Of a stretch of 64,000 nucleotides of DNA, positions 8,786 through 19,779 are shown piece by piece (positions within the stretch are counted from its first letter, which is position 1; each line of letters begins with the position of its first letter). The notes beneath the pieces were generated by a model that worked only from the letters and a program-made list of their open reading frames with translations, was not told the DNA's origin and ran no database searches. Source of the DNA: Rhizobacter sp. Root404 (GTDB lineage: Bacteria; Pseudomonadota; Gammaproteobacteria; Burkholderiales; Burkholderiaceae_C); NCBI RefSeq assembly GCF_001425865.1, contig NZ_LMDS01000004.1, positions 623,515 through 687,514 of the forward strand, read 5' to 3'. The position numbers and the translations under genes are program-made.

Positions 8786-10417
8786 TCAGTAGGCGACCGC
8801 CTGACCGTCGCGGCGCGGATCGCTCGCCGCGACGTAGCCTTCGACGGCCGGGTCGCCGAGGCGCCAGATGAACTGGCCCGCGCCGAAGTCCTGGTAGCTG
8901 TCGTTGATGACCTCGACGCGGTGCCCCAGGGCCTGCAGACCGGCGACCGTGGCCGGGTCCATCGCCGCTTCGACGTTGATCTCCAGCCCCGCGTTGTAGC
9001 GCCAGCGCGGCGCGTCGCACGCTGCCTGCGGGTTCTGGCCGTAGGCGAGCATGCGAACCAGCGTCTGCAGGTGACCCTGTGGCTGCATGTTCGCGCCCAT
9101 CACGCCGAAGCTCATCACGGCTTCGGTCGCGGCGCCGCTGCCCCGCGTGAGGAACGACGGGATGATCGTGTGGAACGGCCGCTTGCCCGGCGCCACGACG
9201 TTCGGGCTGGCCGGATCGAGGCTGAACGCGTGCCCGCGGTTTTGCATCGACAGCCCGTACCCCGGCACGACCACGCCCGAGCCGAAGCCCATGTAGTTGC
9301 TCTGGATGAAGCTGACCATCATCCCGTGCTCGTCGGCCGCGGTCAGGTAGATCGTGCCGCCCTTTGCCGGGTTGCCGTGGCCGAAGTCCTGCGCGCGGTG
9401 CATGTCGATCAGGCGCGCGCGCGACGCGAGGTAGCCCGGATCGAGCAACTGCGCGCTCGTGACCTCCATGCTCGCCGGTTCGGCGACGAAGCGGTAGGTG
9501 TCGGCGAACGCCAGCTTCATCGCCTCGATCTGCAGGTGCTGCGAAGCGATGCCGTCGACCGGCAACGCCGCGATGTCGAACTGCTTGACGATGCCCAGCG
9601 CGATCAGCGCCGCGATGCCCTGCCCGTTCGGCGGGATCTCGTGCATCGTGTGGTCGGCAAAGTCCATGCCGATCGGCTGCACCCATTCCGGCCGGTACGC
9701 GCCAAAATCGGCCGCGGTCATCGCACCCCCGTGCGCGCTCGCATGGGCAGCGGCAGCTTGAGCGATCTCGCCGCCGTAGAACGCACCGCCCTTCGTCTCG
9801 GCGATCAGCCGCAGCGAGCGCGCCGCAGCGGCGAAACGGAACAACTCGCCTACGTGAGGCGCCCGTCCTTTCGGCATGAATGCCTGCGCGAAGCCGGGCT
9901 GGTCGGCCAGCAACGGCACCGCGGCCGCCCACTTCTGCTGAACCACCACCGGGACCGCGTAGCCGCGTTCGGCGATCTCGATCGCCGGCGCCAGCAGGTC
10001 GGCGAACGGCAATCGGCCGAATCGCTCGCTCATCGCGGCCCAGCCCGCCACCGCGCCCGGCACCGTGGCGCTGTCCCATCCGCGCTTGGGCGGTGTGGCC
10101 GCATCGGCGCCGTGTCTGCGCTTGAAGTACTCGGGTGTCCAGGCTTGCGGCGCGCGGCCTGAGGCGTTCAGACCGTGCAACGTCTTGCCGTCCCAGATCA
10201 GCGCAAAGGCATCCGAACCCAGGCCGTTGCTGACGGGTTCGAGGATCGTCATCGCCGCCGCGGTCGCGATCGCGGCATCGACAGCGTTGCCGCCGTTCTG
10301 CAGCATCCGCAGCCCCGCCTGCGCAGCCTGCGGGTGCGAGGTCGAGACCACGTTGCGGCCGAAGATCGGCAGACGCTGGCTCGGGTAGCCGCGGGACCAG
10401 TCGAATGCATGGGTCAT
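8786..10417 (-). CDS. ggt: Gamma-glutamyltransferase family protein
   Basis: The product is 543 residues from the ATG (an in-frame GTG nine bases upstream is possible). It has the family landmarks: NGGNAVDAAIATA near residue 45, an LGSDAFALIWDG strand, and the autocleavage/nucleophile threonine at about residue 355 in KGGTIYLTAADEHG. The C-terminal small-subunit motifs NQ/SNYMGFGSG and RPFHTIIPSF are also present. GGT-type Ntn hydrolases self-process and then hydrolyse or transfer the gamma-glutamyl group of glutathione and related amides. No Sec signal peptide is evident, so this is probably a cytoplasmic member, as in many soil beta-proteobacteria. It lies downstream of tctA on the same strand, which may suggest the transporter feeds it, but that is inference. 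Confidence 0.9.
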   Translation of the reverse strand: MTHAFDWSRGYPSQRLPIFGRNVVSTSHPQAAQAGLRMLQNGGNAVDAAIATAAAMTILEPVSNGLGSDAFALIWDGKTLHGLNASGRAPQAWTPEYFKRRHGADAATPPKRGWDSATVPGAVAGWAAMSERFGRLPFADLLAPAIEIAERGYAVPVVVQQKWAAAVPLLADQPGFAQAFMPKGRAPHVGELFRFAAAARSLRLIAETKGGAFYGGEIAQAAAAHASAHGGAMTAADFGAYRPEWVQPIGMDFADHTMHEIPPNGQGIAALIALGIVKQFDIAALPVDGIASQHLQIEAMKLAFADTYRFVAEPASMEVTSAQLLDPGYLASRARLIDMHRAQDFGHGNPAKGGTIYLTAADEHGMMVSFIQSNYMGFGSGVVVPGYGLSMQNRGHAFSLDPASPNVVAPGKRPFHTIIPSFLTRGSGAATEAVMSFGVMGANMQPQGHLQTLVRMLAYGQNPQAACDAPRWRYNAGLEINVEAAMDPATVAGLQALGHRVEVINDSYQDFGAGQFIWRLGDPAVEGYVAASDPRRDGQAVAY

Positions 10418-10519
10418 GAGGTTCACGTGGAGGTGGGCAACGAAGCCTCGATGATCGCAAAGAAAATGCCGCCCTCGGGCGGCATCGTCTCGAATTGCGC
10501 GGCCGCGAGCCGCGCGGCA

Positions 10520-12034
10520 TCAGGTCTCTTCGGTGAAGGTCTCTTCGCGCTTCTTGCTGATCGACGGCAGCATCACGATGACGATCATCAGCGCCGCAGC
10601 GGCCAGCAGCGCGGCCGACAGCGGGCGGGTAACGAACGCCGTCCAGTCGCCGCGCGACAGCAGCAGCGCGCGGCGCAGGTTCTCTTCCATCATCGGCCCG
10701 AGGATGAAGCCGAGCAGCAACGGTGCGCCCTCGCAGCTCAGCTTGTAGAAGACATAGCCGACCAGCGCGAACACCGCCGTCATGTAGACGTCGAAGGTGT
10801 TGTTGTTCAGCGTGTAGACGCCGATGCAGCAGAACAGCGTGATGGCGGGGAACAGGAACTTGTATGGCACCGTCAGCAGCTTGATCCAGATGCCGATCAG
10901 GGGGAGGTTCAGGATCACCAGCATCGCGTTGCCGACCCACATCGAGGCGATCAGGCCCCAGAACAGCTGCGGGTTGCTGGTCATCACCTGCGGGCCGGGC
11001 TGGATGCCCTTGATCGTCATCGCGCCGACCATCAGCGCCATCACCGCGTTCGGCGGAATGCCCAACGTCAGCATCGGGATGAACGAAGTTTGCGCGCCGG
11101 CGTTGTTGGCCGACTCGGGGCCCGCCACGCCGCGGATATTGCCCTTGCCGAACGGCACTTCGCCGGACCGCATCTTCATCTTCTTCTCGACCGTGTAGGC
11201 CGCGAACGACGCCAGCAGCGCGCCGCCGCCCGGCAGGACGCCCAGCATCGATCCGAGCGCCGTGCCGCGCAGCACCGCCGGCCACGCGTCGAGGAAGTCC
11301 TGCTTGGTGGGCCACAGGCCCTTCACGTCCTTCGTGAAGACCTCGCGGTGCTCGGCCGGCTGGCCGAGGTTGGCGATGATCTCGCCGAAGCCGAACACGC
11401 CCATCGCGATCACGACGAAGCCGATGCCGTCGGTCAGCTCGGGGATGTCGAAGCTGTAGCGCGCGGTGCCTGAAATCACGTCAGTGTTGATCTGCGCCAT
11501 CAGCAGGCCGAGGATGATCATCGCGATCGCCTTCAGCAGCGAGCCCGAGGCCAGCACGACCGCCCCGATCAGGCCCAGCACCATCAGCGAGAAGTACTCG
11601 GCCGGGCCGAACTTGAACGCGAGTTCGGTCAACGGCGGCGCGAACGCGGCGATCACGATGGTGCCGACGCATCCGGCGAAGAACGAGCCCAGGCCGGCAG
11701 CGGCCAGCGCCGAGCCGGCGCGGCCCTTGCGGGCCATCTGGTAGCCGTCGATCGCGGTGACCACCGAGCTCGATTCGCCCGGCACGTTGATCAGGATCGC
11801 GGTGGTCGAGCCGCCGTACTGCGCGCCGTAGTAGATGCCGGCCAGCATGATCAGCGCCGGTGTGGCGTCGAGCGCGTAGATCGACGGCAGCAGCATCGCG
11901 ATCGTCGCGACCGGGCCGAGGCCGGGCAGAACCCCGATCAGCGTGCCCAGCACGCAACCGAAGAAGGCGTACAGCAGGTTCTGTACGGTGAACGCGACGC
12001 CGAAGCCGAGCGCGAGGTTGTTCAGGAGATCCAT
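10520..12034 (-). CDS. tctA: TctA-type tripartite tricarboxylate transporter, large membrane subunit
   Basis: The 504-residue protein has about eleven to twelve transmembrane helices and the two conserved TctA loops: GVLPGLGPVATIAMLLP near residue 35 and the related GVLPGGGALLASF in the second half. The GAQYGGSTTAILINVPGE motif is also present. TctA forms the permease for citrate and other carboxylates with TctB and the periplasmic receptor TctC. The gene starts 28 bp after tctB. No tctC is adjacent, so the receptor must be encoded elsewhere; these bacteria often carry many orphan TctC proteins. A downstream gamma-glutamyltransferase lies on the same strand. Confidence 0.93.
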   Translation of the reverse strand: MDLLNNLALGFGVAFTVQNLLYAFFGCVLGTLIGVLPGLGPVATIAMLLPSIYALDATPALIMLAGIYYGAQYGGSTTAILINVPGESSSVVTAIDGYQMARKGRAGSALAAAGLGSFFAGCVGTIVIAAFAPPLTELAFKFGPAEYFSLMVLGLIGAVVLASGSLLKAIAMIILGLLMAQINTDVISGTARYSFDIPELTDGIGFVVIAMGVFGFGEIIANLGQPAEHREVFTKDVKGLWPTKQDFLDAWPAVLRGTALGSMLGVLPGGGALLASFAAYTVEKKMKMRSGEVPFGKGNIRGVAGPESANNAGAQTSFIPMLTLGIPPNAVMALMVGAMTIKGIQPGPQVMTSNPQLFWGLIASMWVGNAMLVILNLPLIGIWIKLLTVPYKFLFPAITLFCCIGVYTLNNNTFDVYMTAVFALVGYVFYKLSCEGAPLLLGFILGPMMEENLRRALLLSRGDWTAFVTRPLSAALLAAAALMIVIVMLPSISKKREETFTEET

Positions 12035-12062
12035 GGTGGTGTCCGGTCGACTCGGGTCAGGC

Positions 12063-12527
12063 TCAGGAAGCCATGAAGAAAGGCTTGAGCGGGATCGTCA
12101 GACCCAGGCCCCAGATGAAGACGATCCACGAGAACACCGTCAGGACGACGCTGCTGGCGATCACGCCCTTCCAGCTGAATTCGTCGCCCGCGAAGCTGAC
12201 CATCACGATCAGCAGCGGGATGGTCAGGAACATGCCGAGCCGCGGGAGCGCCGCGCCGAACACGGCGATCGACACGATGATCACCAGCAGAGGACGCCAT
12301 GCGATGCTGCCGATCGGGTCGCCGCCTTCGGTCTCGATCGTCAGCGACTTGAACAGCACGATCGCACCGAGGATGGCCATGATCACCGACAGCATCAGCG
12401 GAAAGTAGCCCGCGCCCGGCTTGGCCGAAGTGCCCATCGAATAGTTGGTCGCACCGACCGCGAAGATCACCCCGGCGACGACGAACATCAACCCCGAAAA
12501 GAAATCCCGTTGACTCTTGATTTTCAC
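12063..12527 (-). CDS. tctB: TctB-type tripartite tricarboxylate transporter, small membrane subunit
   Basis: The start chosen is a GTG preceded by GGAG at 6-7 bp, giving 154 residues. The first residues after it (KIKSQRDFFSGLMFV) match the usual TctB N-terminus, while the upstream extension does not. Four hydrophobic helices are visible, with the motif AKPGAGYFPLMLS between helices 1 and 2, which is typical of the family. TctB is the small integral subunit that works with TctA. The gene lies directly ahead of tctA. Confidence 0.88.
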   Translation of the reverse strand: MKIKSQRDFFSGLMFVVAGVIFAVGATNYSMGTSAKPGAGYFPLMLSVIMAILGAIVLFKSLTIETEGGDPIGSIAWRPLLVIIVSIAVFGAALPRLGMFLTIPLLIVMVSFAGDEFSWKGVIASSVVLTVFSWIVFIWGLGLTIPLKPFFMAS

Positions 12528-12623
12528 CAGTAGCTCCAGCTTTAGCGTTGCGCGGATTCTAGGCAAAACCCTGCCTGCATCCGGGTCTGGTTTACGCCTA
12601 GCTGCCCTGCGCCTTCACGAGGG

Positions 12624-14417
<1,794 letters not shown>

Positions 14418-14432
14418 GGGGGACGAGTGTGC

Positions 14433-15230
14433 CTAGGTCTCAGTTTCAGTTTCGGTCGCGGCGCTCGCGATGGGACGGATCATGCGCAGCCATTTGCGCG
14501 CCGGCAACTTGAAGCGCCGCTCGATCTCGTCCGCGCGCACGGCCAGCGTCGCGCGGTCGGGCAGCGGCGCGTCGCGCAGCGCGACGACGACGGTGTTGCC
14601 CTCGCGCGTCGGTCGCAGGCTCAGCACCTGCGAGTCACCGAAGGCGGCGGCGATGCGCGCCGCGCTGCGCTCGAAGCTCGCATCGCGTCCGAACAGGTTG
14701 ACGGTCATCACGCCGCCGTCGGCCAGCACGCGGCGACAGTCGCGGTAGAACGCCTCGCTGTCGAGCACCGGGCTGGCGGCGTCGTGGTCGTACAGGTCGA
14801 CGCACAGCGCCTGCACCGACTCGATCCGCGCCGGGTCGGCGACGAACTCGGCCGCGTCCATGTTCAGCACCGCGAAGCGCGCGGAATCGGCCGGCAGGTG
14901 GAACCACAGGCGGCACGCGTCGATGACGCTGGCGTTCAGCTCGACCGCAGTGCAGCGCATCCGCAAGGTCGAATGGCAAAAGCGCGTAATCGCCGCGGCC
15001 CCCAGACCCAGCTGCACCGCATGGCCCCGCGCCATGTCGGCCTCGGGGCGCAACAGGAGCCACGCCATCATCCGCTGGATGTACTCGAGCTCGAGCGCGA
15101 GCGACTTGCGGATGCGCATCGCGCCCTGCACCCACGGCGTGCCCAGGTGCAGGTAGCGCACGCCGTCGGCCTCCGAGATCGTCGCCGGTGCGAGTTCCGG
15201 TTCTGCGGTCTTCCTGCTGCGTGCATTCAT
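14433..15230 (-). CDS. Spermidine-synthase-like methyltransferase-fold protein
   Basis: The 265-residue protein resembles the polyamine aminopropyltransferase fold. It has an N-terminal strand region (DGVRYLHLGTPWVQGAMRI), a cofactor loop VQLGLGAAAITRFCHS in place of the usual GGGDG, a motif II acidic residue in CTAVELNASVI, and VLNMDAAEFV. It lacks the classical GGGDG and the catalytic DSTDP segment (here VDLYDHDAASP). It may therefore be a family member with another role rather than a true spermidine synthase. The start ATG overlaps the stop of the upstream glycosylase by 4 bp, so they are translationally coupled. Confidence 0.78.
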   Translation of the reverse strand: MNARSRKTAEPELAPATISEADGVRYLHLGTPWVQGAMRIRKSLALELEYIQRMMAWLLLRPEADMARGHAVQLGLGAAAITRFCHSTLRMRCTAVELNASVIDACRLWFHLPADSARFAVLNMDAAEFVADPARIESVQALCVDLYDHDAASPVLDSEAFYRDCRRVLADGGVMTVNLFGRDASFERSAARIAAAFGDSQVLSLRPTREGNTVVVALRDAPLPDRATLAVRADEIERRFKLPARKWLRMIRPIASAATETETET

Positions 15231-15724
15231 GCGATTCCGTGTTCCTCGAAGACCGCCCGCCACGCCGCCAGCTTGCGTTCGAAACTCCAGCTCGCGTTGG
15301 CCGGGCTGGTCGACGGCAGCCGGTGCACCGGCAGGCCGAGCGCGCGAGTGTGCCGCATCGCGCGGGCGGATTCGCCGCCGTTGTGCGCGATCGCCTCGAG
15401 CCGCGGTGCGCGCCGCTTCAGGCTCGCCAGGTCGTTGAGGCGCGCGTTCTGGATCGCGCTGTCCAGGCTGCCTTCGCGCTCGCAGCTGGCGTAGACGTCC
15501 CAGATGCCGAGGCCGCGGGCGCGCACTTCGGCGAGCCGCTCGGGGTAGCTCGCGGCGCGCAGATCGATTTGCCACAGCGCCGACAGGATCGGCCAGAAGT
15601 GGTTGCGCGGGTGGCCGTAGTACTGCTGCGCCTGCAACGACGCCACGCCCGGGAAGCTGCCGAGCACGAGCAGCCGCGTGTGCTCGTCGACGACCGGCTC
15701 GAGCCCGTCCAGCACGCCGCTCAC
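15227..15724 (-). CDS. Hypoxanthine-DNA glycosylase (uracil-DNA glycosylase superfamily, HDG type)
   Basis: The 165-residue protein carries the signature LGSFPGVASLQAQQYYGHPRNHFW near its N-terminus and LPSTSPANASWSFERKLAAW near its C-terminus. These are the two active-site motifs of the HDG family, which removes hypoxanthine (deaminated adenine) from DNA. Asn in YGHPRN takes the place of the catalytic Asp/Asn seen in other UDG families. The protein is cytoplasmic and monomeric in known members. The gene overlaps tatD upstream and the spermidine-synthase-like gene downstream, each by 4 bp. An operon with a TatD nuclease suggests a small DNA-repair unit, although that is inference. Confidence 0.88.
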   Translation of the reverse strand: MSGVLDGLEPVVDEHTRLLVLGSFPGVASLQAQQYYGHPRNHFWPILSALWQIDLRAASYPERLAEVRARGLGIWDVYASCEREGSLDSAIQNARLNDLASLKRRAPRLEAIAHNGGESARAMRHTRALGLPVHRLPSTSPANASWSFERKLAAWRAVFEEHGIA

Positions 15725-16551
15725 GCGGGCTCCAAGGCCGCGAGCCCGGGCAAGGCGGCCTGCACGTTCGCCGCGCTCCGCTCGGCCAGCTCGGACAGCG
15801 ACCAGCCACGCAACGCGGCGAGCGTCTGCGCGATGCGCGGCAACTCGGCCGGCTCGTTGCGCGAGGCGGCGCCCTGGGCGCGCTCCGCGGCCGTTCGGTA
15901 CAGCCAGTGCGGCGGGATGTCGGGCGCGTCGGTCTCGAGCACGATCGCGTCGGCGGGCACGGTTTGCGCCAGGCGACGGATCTGCAGCGCGCGGTCGAAG
16001 GTCATCGCGCCGCCGAAACCCAGCTTGAAGCCGAGCTCGATGAAGACTGCCGCCTGCTGCGCGCTGCCGTTGAACGCGTGAGCGATGCCGCCGCGCACGC
16101 GGATCGCACGCAAGTGCTTGAGCACCGTGTCGACGGAACGCCGCGAGTGCAGGATCACCGGCAGGTCGAATTCGCGTGCGAGTTCGAGCTGGGCGACGAA
16201 GAAGCGCTCCTGCCTGGCCAGATCCGCGGCTCTGACGAAGTGGTCGAGCCCGATCTCGCCGATACCGACCAGCCGCGCGTCGCGATGCGGCGGATCGAGG
16301 GCGATCCGCAGCGCGTCCCGCAACGCCGGTACGTCGGTCTCTGCGGCGCGGTCCACGAACAGCGGATGGATGCCGAGTGCGTAGCTCAACGCGTGCCGGT
16401 CCGCCAACTGCCGCACTGTCCCGAAATTGCTCCGCTCCACGGCCGGCAGGACGATCTGTGTCACGCCGGCGGCCTTCGCGCGCGCCACGACGGCGTCACG
16501 GTCGGCGTCGAACTCCGGGGCGTCGAGGTGGCAATGGCTGTCGGTCCACAT
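15721..16551 (-). CDS. tatD: TatD-family metal-dependent hydrolase/deoxyribonuclease
   Basis: The 276-residue amidohydrolase-fold protein begins with the metal-binding motif DSHCHLD (residues 4-10). It also has GIGEIGLDHF (Glu ligand), ILHSRRSVD (His ligand), IAHAFNGS (His) and LETDAPDIPP (Asp), the full TatD set. TatD proteins are 3'-5' exonucleases and DNA-repair or quality-control nucleases; substrate preference varies. It is the first gene of a leftward operon and is divergent from the HtrA-like protease gene. Confidence 0.93.
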   Translation of the reverse strand: MWTDSHCHLDAPEFDADRDAVVARAKAAGVTQIVLPAVERSNFGTVRQLADRHALSYALGIHPLFVDRAAETDVPALRDALRIALDPPHRDARLVGIGEIGLDHFVRAADLARQERFFVAQLELAREFDLPVILHSRRSVDTVLKHLRAIRVRGGIAHAFNGSAQQAAVFIELGFKLGFGGAMTFDRALQIRRLAQTVPADAIVLETDAPDIPPHWLYRTAAERAQGAASRNEPAELPRIAQTLAALRGWSLSELAERSAANVQAALPGLAALEPA

Positions 16552-16707
16552 GTCCGAATGATGCCCGGCGCGGCGGCACTCCCCCGGCTGTGACAGGTCT
16601 TGCCGCGCGTGCTACCGTAGCAGCGCGATAGACGAGGCCTGCTTCTTGCTGCGTCTGGTTCTCACCGCGCAGGCATCGGATCGGACGTTTCACTCGGGAA
16701 CCTGACG

Positions 16708-17727
16708 ATGAAGAAGGCACCGCTTTACAGCCGCTCGCGCCCCGTTGCTCGAACCGCCGACCCGGGCGCGGGTGTGCCGGGTGCCGAGCCTGCCACCGCG
16801 GCACCCGCGCCTGCGACGGTGACAAGACGTCACCGCCTGAAGACCTTCGTGCTGCGCAACGAACGCCGGGTGTGGGGCGGCGCGGTGCTGCTGCTGATCG
16901 CCGCGGGCGTCGCGCTGACCACCTCGATCACGCCGCAACCGCCGGCGCTGACGATCGCCCAGATCGACGCGGCGATGCGCAAGTCGATCGAGGAGAAGCC
17001 GCTGCCCTCCCCGGTATCCGCCGCCTACGACGCGATCCTGCCCTCGGTGGTGCGCGTGGTCGGCCTGATGACCGAGGGCGACGACGGGACCGATCGCGAG
17101 GAGGCCAACGAGCCTCCCAAGGACGATAAGAGCGCCAAGTCCGGCCGCGCCAAGGACAACAAGGAAGCAGCGAAGCTGCGCAACCCAGTGGAGCGCGGCA
17201 TCGGCACCGGCGTCGTCATCATCGACAACGGCACGATCCTGACCAACCTGCACGTCGTCAACGGGGCACGGCGGATCAAGGTCACCTTCATGGACGGCAC
17301 CGAATCCGATGCCATCGTCCTCAGCACCCAGCCGCAGAACGACCTTGCGGTGCTGCGCGCCAAGACGATCCCGGACGATCTCGCCGCGGCCACGCTGCGC
17401 AGCACCGCCGACTTGTCGCCGGGCGACCATGTGCTGGCGGTGGGGTTCCCGTTCGGCATCGGGCCGTCGGCATCGTCCGGCATCGTCTCCGGCCTGAAGC
17501 GCGAGTTCCGCTCGCCGGAGGGCAAGCACACGATGACCAACCTGATCCAGTTCGACGCGGCCGCCAACCCGGGCAATTCCGGCGGTCCCCTGGTGACGAT
17601 GGACGGCGAGGTCGTCGGCATCGTCACCGCGATCCTGAACCCGTCGCAGCAGCGCACCTTCATCGGCATCGGCTTTGCCGTGCCGATCGAGAACGCCGCC
17701 GCGGCCGTCGGCATGCCGCCGTTCTGA
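16708..17727 (+). CDS. Membrane-anchored trypsin-like (HtrA/DegP-type) serine protease without PDZ domain
   Basis: The 339-residue protein has a basic, Pro/Ala-rich cytoplasmic tail, one transmembrane helix (about 55-70, GGAVLLLIAAGVALTT) and a periplasmic trypsin fold. The triad is visible as His182 (LTNLHVVNG), Asp212 (QNDLAVLR) and Ser291 (NPGNSGGPL). A charged linker rich in Lys, Asp and Glu (about 125-155) sits inside the fold before the His strand. The protein stops directly after the protease domain, so the PDZ domains of DegS/DegP are missing. It precedes the moxR-DUF58-VWA genes by 24 bp and is probably co-transcribed with them. Confidence 0.88.
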   Translation: MKKAPLYSRSRPVARTADPGAGVPGAEPATAAPAPATVTRRHRLKTFVLRNERRVWGGAVLLLIAAGVALTTSITPQPPALTIAQIDAAMRKSIEEKPLPSPVSAAYDAILPSVVRVVGLMTEGDDGTDREEANEPPKDDKSAKSGRAKDNKEAAKLRNPVERGIGTGVVIIDNGTILTNLHVVNGARRIKVTFMDGTESDAIVLSTQPQNDLAVLRAKTIPDDLAAATLRSTADLSPGDHVLAVGFPFGIGPSASSGIVSGLKREFRSPEGKHTMTNLIQFDAAANPGNSGGPLVTMDGEVVGIVTAILNPSQQRTFIGIGFAVPIENAAAAVGMPPF

Positions 17728-17751
17728 CCCGACCTTCACGAGAGCCAACGC

Positions 17752-18753
17752 ATGAACGACAACCTCAACAGCGCGACGCACGCCTCCACGCTGATGGAGC
17801 AGATCCTGTACGAGGTCAAGCGCGTCGTCGTCGGGCAGGACCACTTCCTGGAGCGCGTGATGGTCGCGGTGCTGGCCCAGGGCCACCTGCTGGTCGAGGG
17901 CGTGCCGGGCCTGGCGAAGACGCTGACGGTGAAGACGCTCGCGCAGACGTTGCGCGGCACGTTCAAGCGCATCCAGTTCACGCCCGACCTGGTGCCGGCC
18001 GACCTGGTCGGCACGCGCGTGTTCAACCCGCGCACCGGCGAGTTCTCGACCTCGCTCGGCCCGGTGTTCACCCACCTGCTGCTGGCCGACGAGATCAACC
18101 GCGCCCCGGCCAAGGTGCAGAGCGCGCTGCTCGAGGTGATGCAGGAGCGCCAGGTCACGATCGCCGGCGAAACGCACAAGGTGCCCGAACCCTTCCTCGT
18201 GATGGCGACCCAGAACCCGATCGAGACCGAAGGCACCTACCCGCTGCCGGAGGCGCAGGTCGACCGCTTCATGATGAAGGTGCTGGTCGACTACCCGAGC
18301 GAGGAAGAGGAGTTCGTGATCGCGCAGCGCGTCACCGGCGCCGCCACCGCGGTCACGGCCGTCGCCAGCATGGGACAGCTCGCGGAACTGCAGCAGGAGT
18401 GCCGCAAGGTGTATGTCGACCCGTCACTGATCCAGTACGCCGTGAAGCTGGTCAGCGCCACGCGCCGGCCCGACCGCTACGAACTCGGCGACATCGCCAA
18501 GTACCTGACCTACGGCGCCAGCCCGCGCGCCACCATCGGACTGATCGAAGGCGCACGGGCGCTGGCCTTCATGCGCGGGCGCGGCTACGCGCTGCCCGAG
18601 GACATGACCGGCCTGGTCGGCGATGTGTTCCGCCACCGCCTGGTGCTGTCGTACGAGGCACTCGCCGACGGCCTGACCGCCGACGCGATCGTGCAGAAGG
18701 TCATGAAGAAGATCCCGGTGCCCGACAAGCCGCTGGCCACGTCGGCGGCCTGA
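17752..18753 (+). CDS. MoxR-family AAA+ ATPase
   Basis: The 333-residue protein has a Walker A variant GVPGLAKT with Lys56, Walker B LLLADEINRAP, and sensor 1 in MATQNPIETEGTYPLPEAQ. The C-terminal lid ends with IPVPDK. These define MoxR ATPases, which act as chaperones for metal or cofactor loading and for membrane-protein complexes, usually beside DUF58 and VWA partners. Exactly those two genes follow here. The protein is cytoplasmic and probably hexameric. Confidence 0.95.
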   Translation: MNDNLNSATHASTLMEQILYEVKRVVVGQDHFLERVMVAVLAQGHLLVEGVPGLAKTLTVKTLAQTLRGTFKRIQFTPDLVPADLVGTRVFNPRTGEFSTSLGPVFTHLLLADEINRAPAKVQSALLEVMQERQVTIAGETHKVPEPFLVMATQNPIETEGTYPLPEAQVDRFMMKVLVDYPSEEEEFVIAQRVTGAATAVTAVASMGQLAELQQECRKVYVDPSLIQYAVKLVSATRRPDRYELGDIAKYLTYGASPRATIGLIEGARALAFMRGRGYALPEDMTGLVGDVFRHRLVLSYEALADGLTADAIVQKVMKKIPVPDKPLATSAA

Positions 18754-18774
18754 GCGGCGCAACCCTTCGTCGCC

Positions 18775-19779
18775 ATGAACGCCGCCGTCCCGCCGACCAC
18801 CGCTGCCGCCACCCCGCGCGCCCGAAGTGCCGACGCGCTGCTGCGGCACCTCGAGTGGACGGTCATCCGCCGCCTGGACGGCCTGCTGCAGGGCGACTAC
18901 CGCACGTTGTTCCGTGGCGCCGGCCTGGACCTGGCCGACCTGCGCGAGTACCAGCACCACGACGACGTCCGCCACATCGACTGGAACGTCACCGCGCGCC
19001 TGCAGCAGCCCTACGTGCGGCAGTTCACCGAAGACCGCGAGCTGACGGCGTGGTTCCTCGTCGACCTGAGCGCGAGCGTCGATTTCGGTTCCGACCAGCT
19101 GACCAAGCGGGAGGTCGCGCGCGAGTTCGTCGGCGTGCTGGCGCGGCTGCTCACGCGCCACGGCAACCGCGTCGGCGCCCTGCTCTACGGCACCGAGGTC
19201 GACACGGTGCTGCCCGCCGGGAACGGCCGCCTGCACGTGCTGAACCTGCTGCAGCGCATGGGGCAGCGGCCCGAGCAGACGGCGGCCGGTGCCACCAACC
19301 TGCGCGATCTGCTCGTCGCGGCGCAGGGCGTCGTCAAGCGGCGCAGCAGCATCTTCGTCGTCTCCGATTTCATCAGCGCACCGGGCTGGGACAAGGCGCT
19401 CGCGCAGCTCGCGATGCGCCACGAGGTGACCGCCGTGCGCCTGTACGACCCGCTCGAGATGGAGCTGCCGGACATCGGCCTGGTCACGATGCGCGATGCA
19501 GAGAGCGGCGAGCAGCTCGTCGTCGACACCCACGACCGCGGTTTCCGCACGCGCTTCGCCGCCGCCGCCGAGAAGCGCGAGGCCGCGCTGCGTGAAGGTC
19601 TGGCGCGCGCCGGCGTCGACACGCTCGAACTCGCGACCGACGACAATCTGATGGATGCGATCCTGCGCTTCGCCGATCTGCGCAAGCAGCGCAGCCGGCT
19701 CGCCAACTGGAGCGGCCGCACCGGGCGCGCCGGGCAGGCGGCGGTGCATCTCTCGTCCTGGGCAGGAGCGCCCCCATGA
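18775..19779 (+). CDS. DUF58 domain protein (MoxR partner)
   Basis: The 334-residue protein has the DUF58 signature GDYRTLFRGAGLDLADLREYQHHDDVRHIDW near residues 35-70, followed by a VWA-like fold (FLVDLSASVDFG, IFVVSDFISAPG). The DxSxS metal motif (DLSAS) is preserved. Such proteins are thought to be substrates or adaptors of MoxR ATPases. The stop overlaps the ATG of the downstream VWA gene by 4 bp. Unlike many relatives it has no N-terminal membrane helices, so it is probably cytoplasmic. Confidence 0.92.
   Translation: MNAAVPPTTAAATPRARSADALLRHLEWTVIRRLDGLLQGDYRTLFRGAGLDLADLREYQHHDDVRHIDWNVTARLQQPYVRQFTEDRELTAWFLVDLSASVDFGSDQLTKREVAREFVGVLARLLTRHGNRVGALLYGTEVDTVLPAGNGRLHVLNLLQRMGQRPEQTAAGATNLRDLLVAAQGVVKRRSSIFVVSDFISAPGWDKALAQLAMRHEVTAVRLYDPLEMELPDIGLVTMRDAESGEQLVVDTHDRGFRTRFAAAAEKREAALREGLARAGVDTLELATDDNLMDAILRFADLRKQRSRLANWSGRTGRAGQAAVHLSSWAGAPP

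Noticed and set aside
8733..11315. Open frame of about 860 codons on the - strand across the GGT, TctA and GNAT genes
   Set aside because: It is out of frame with three well-supported genes, is extremely Arg/Ala/Gly/Pro-rich and shows no domain; an artefact of high GC.
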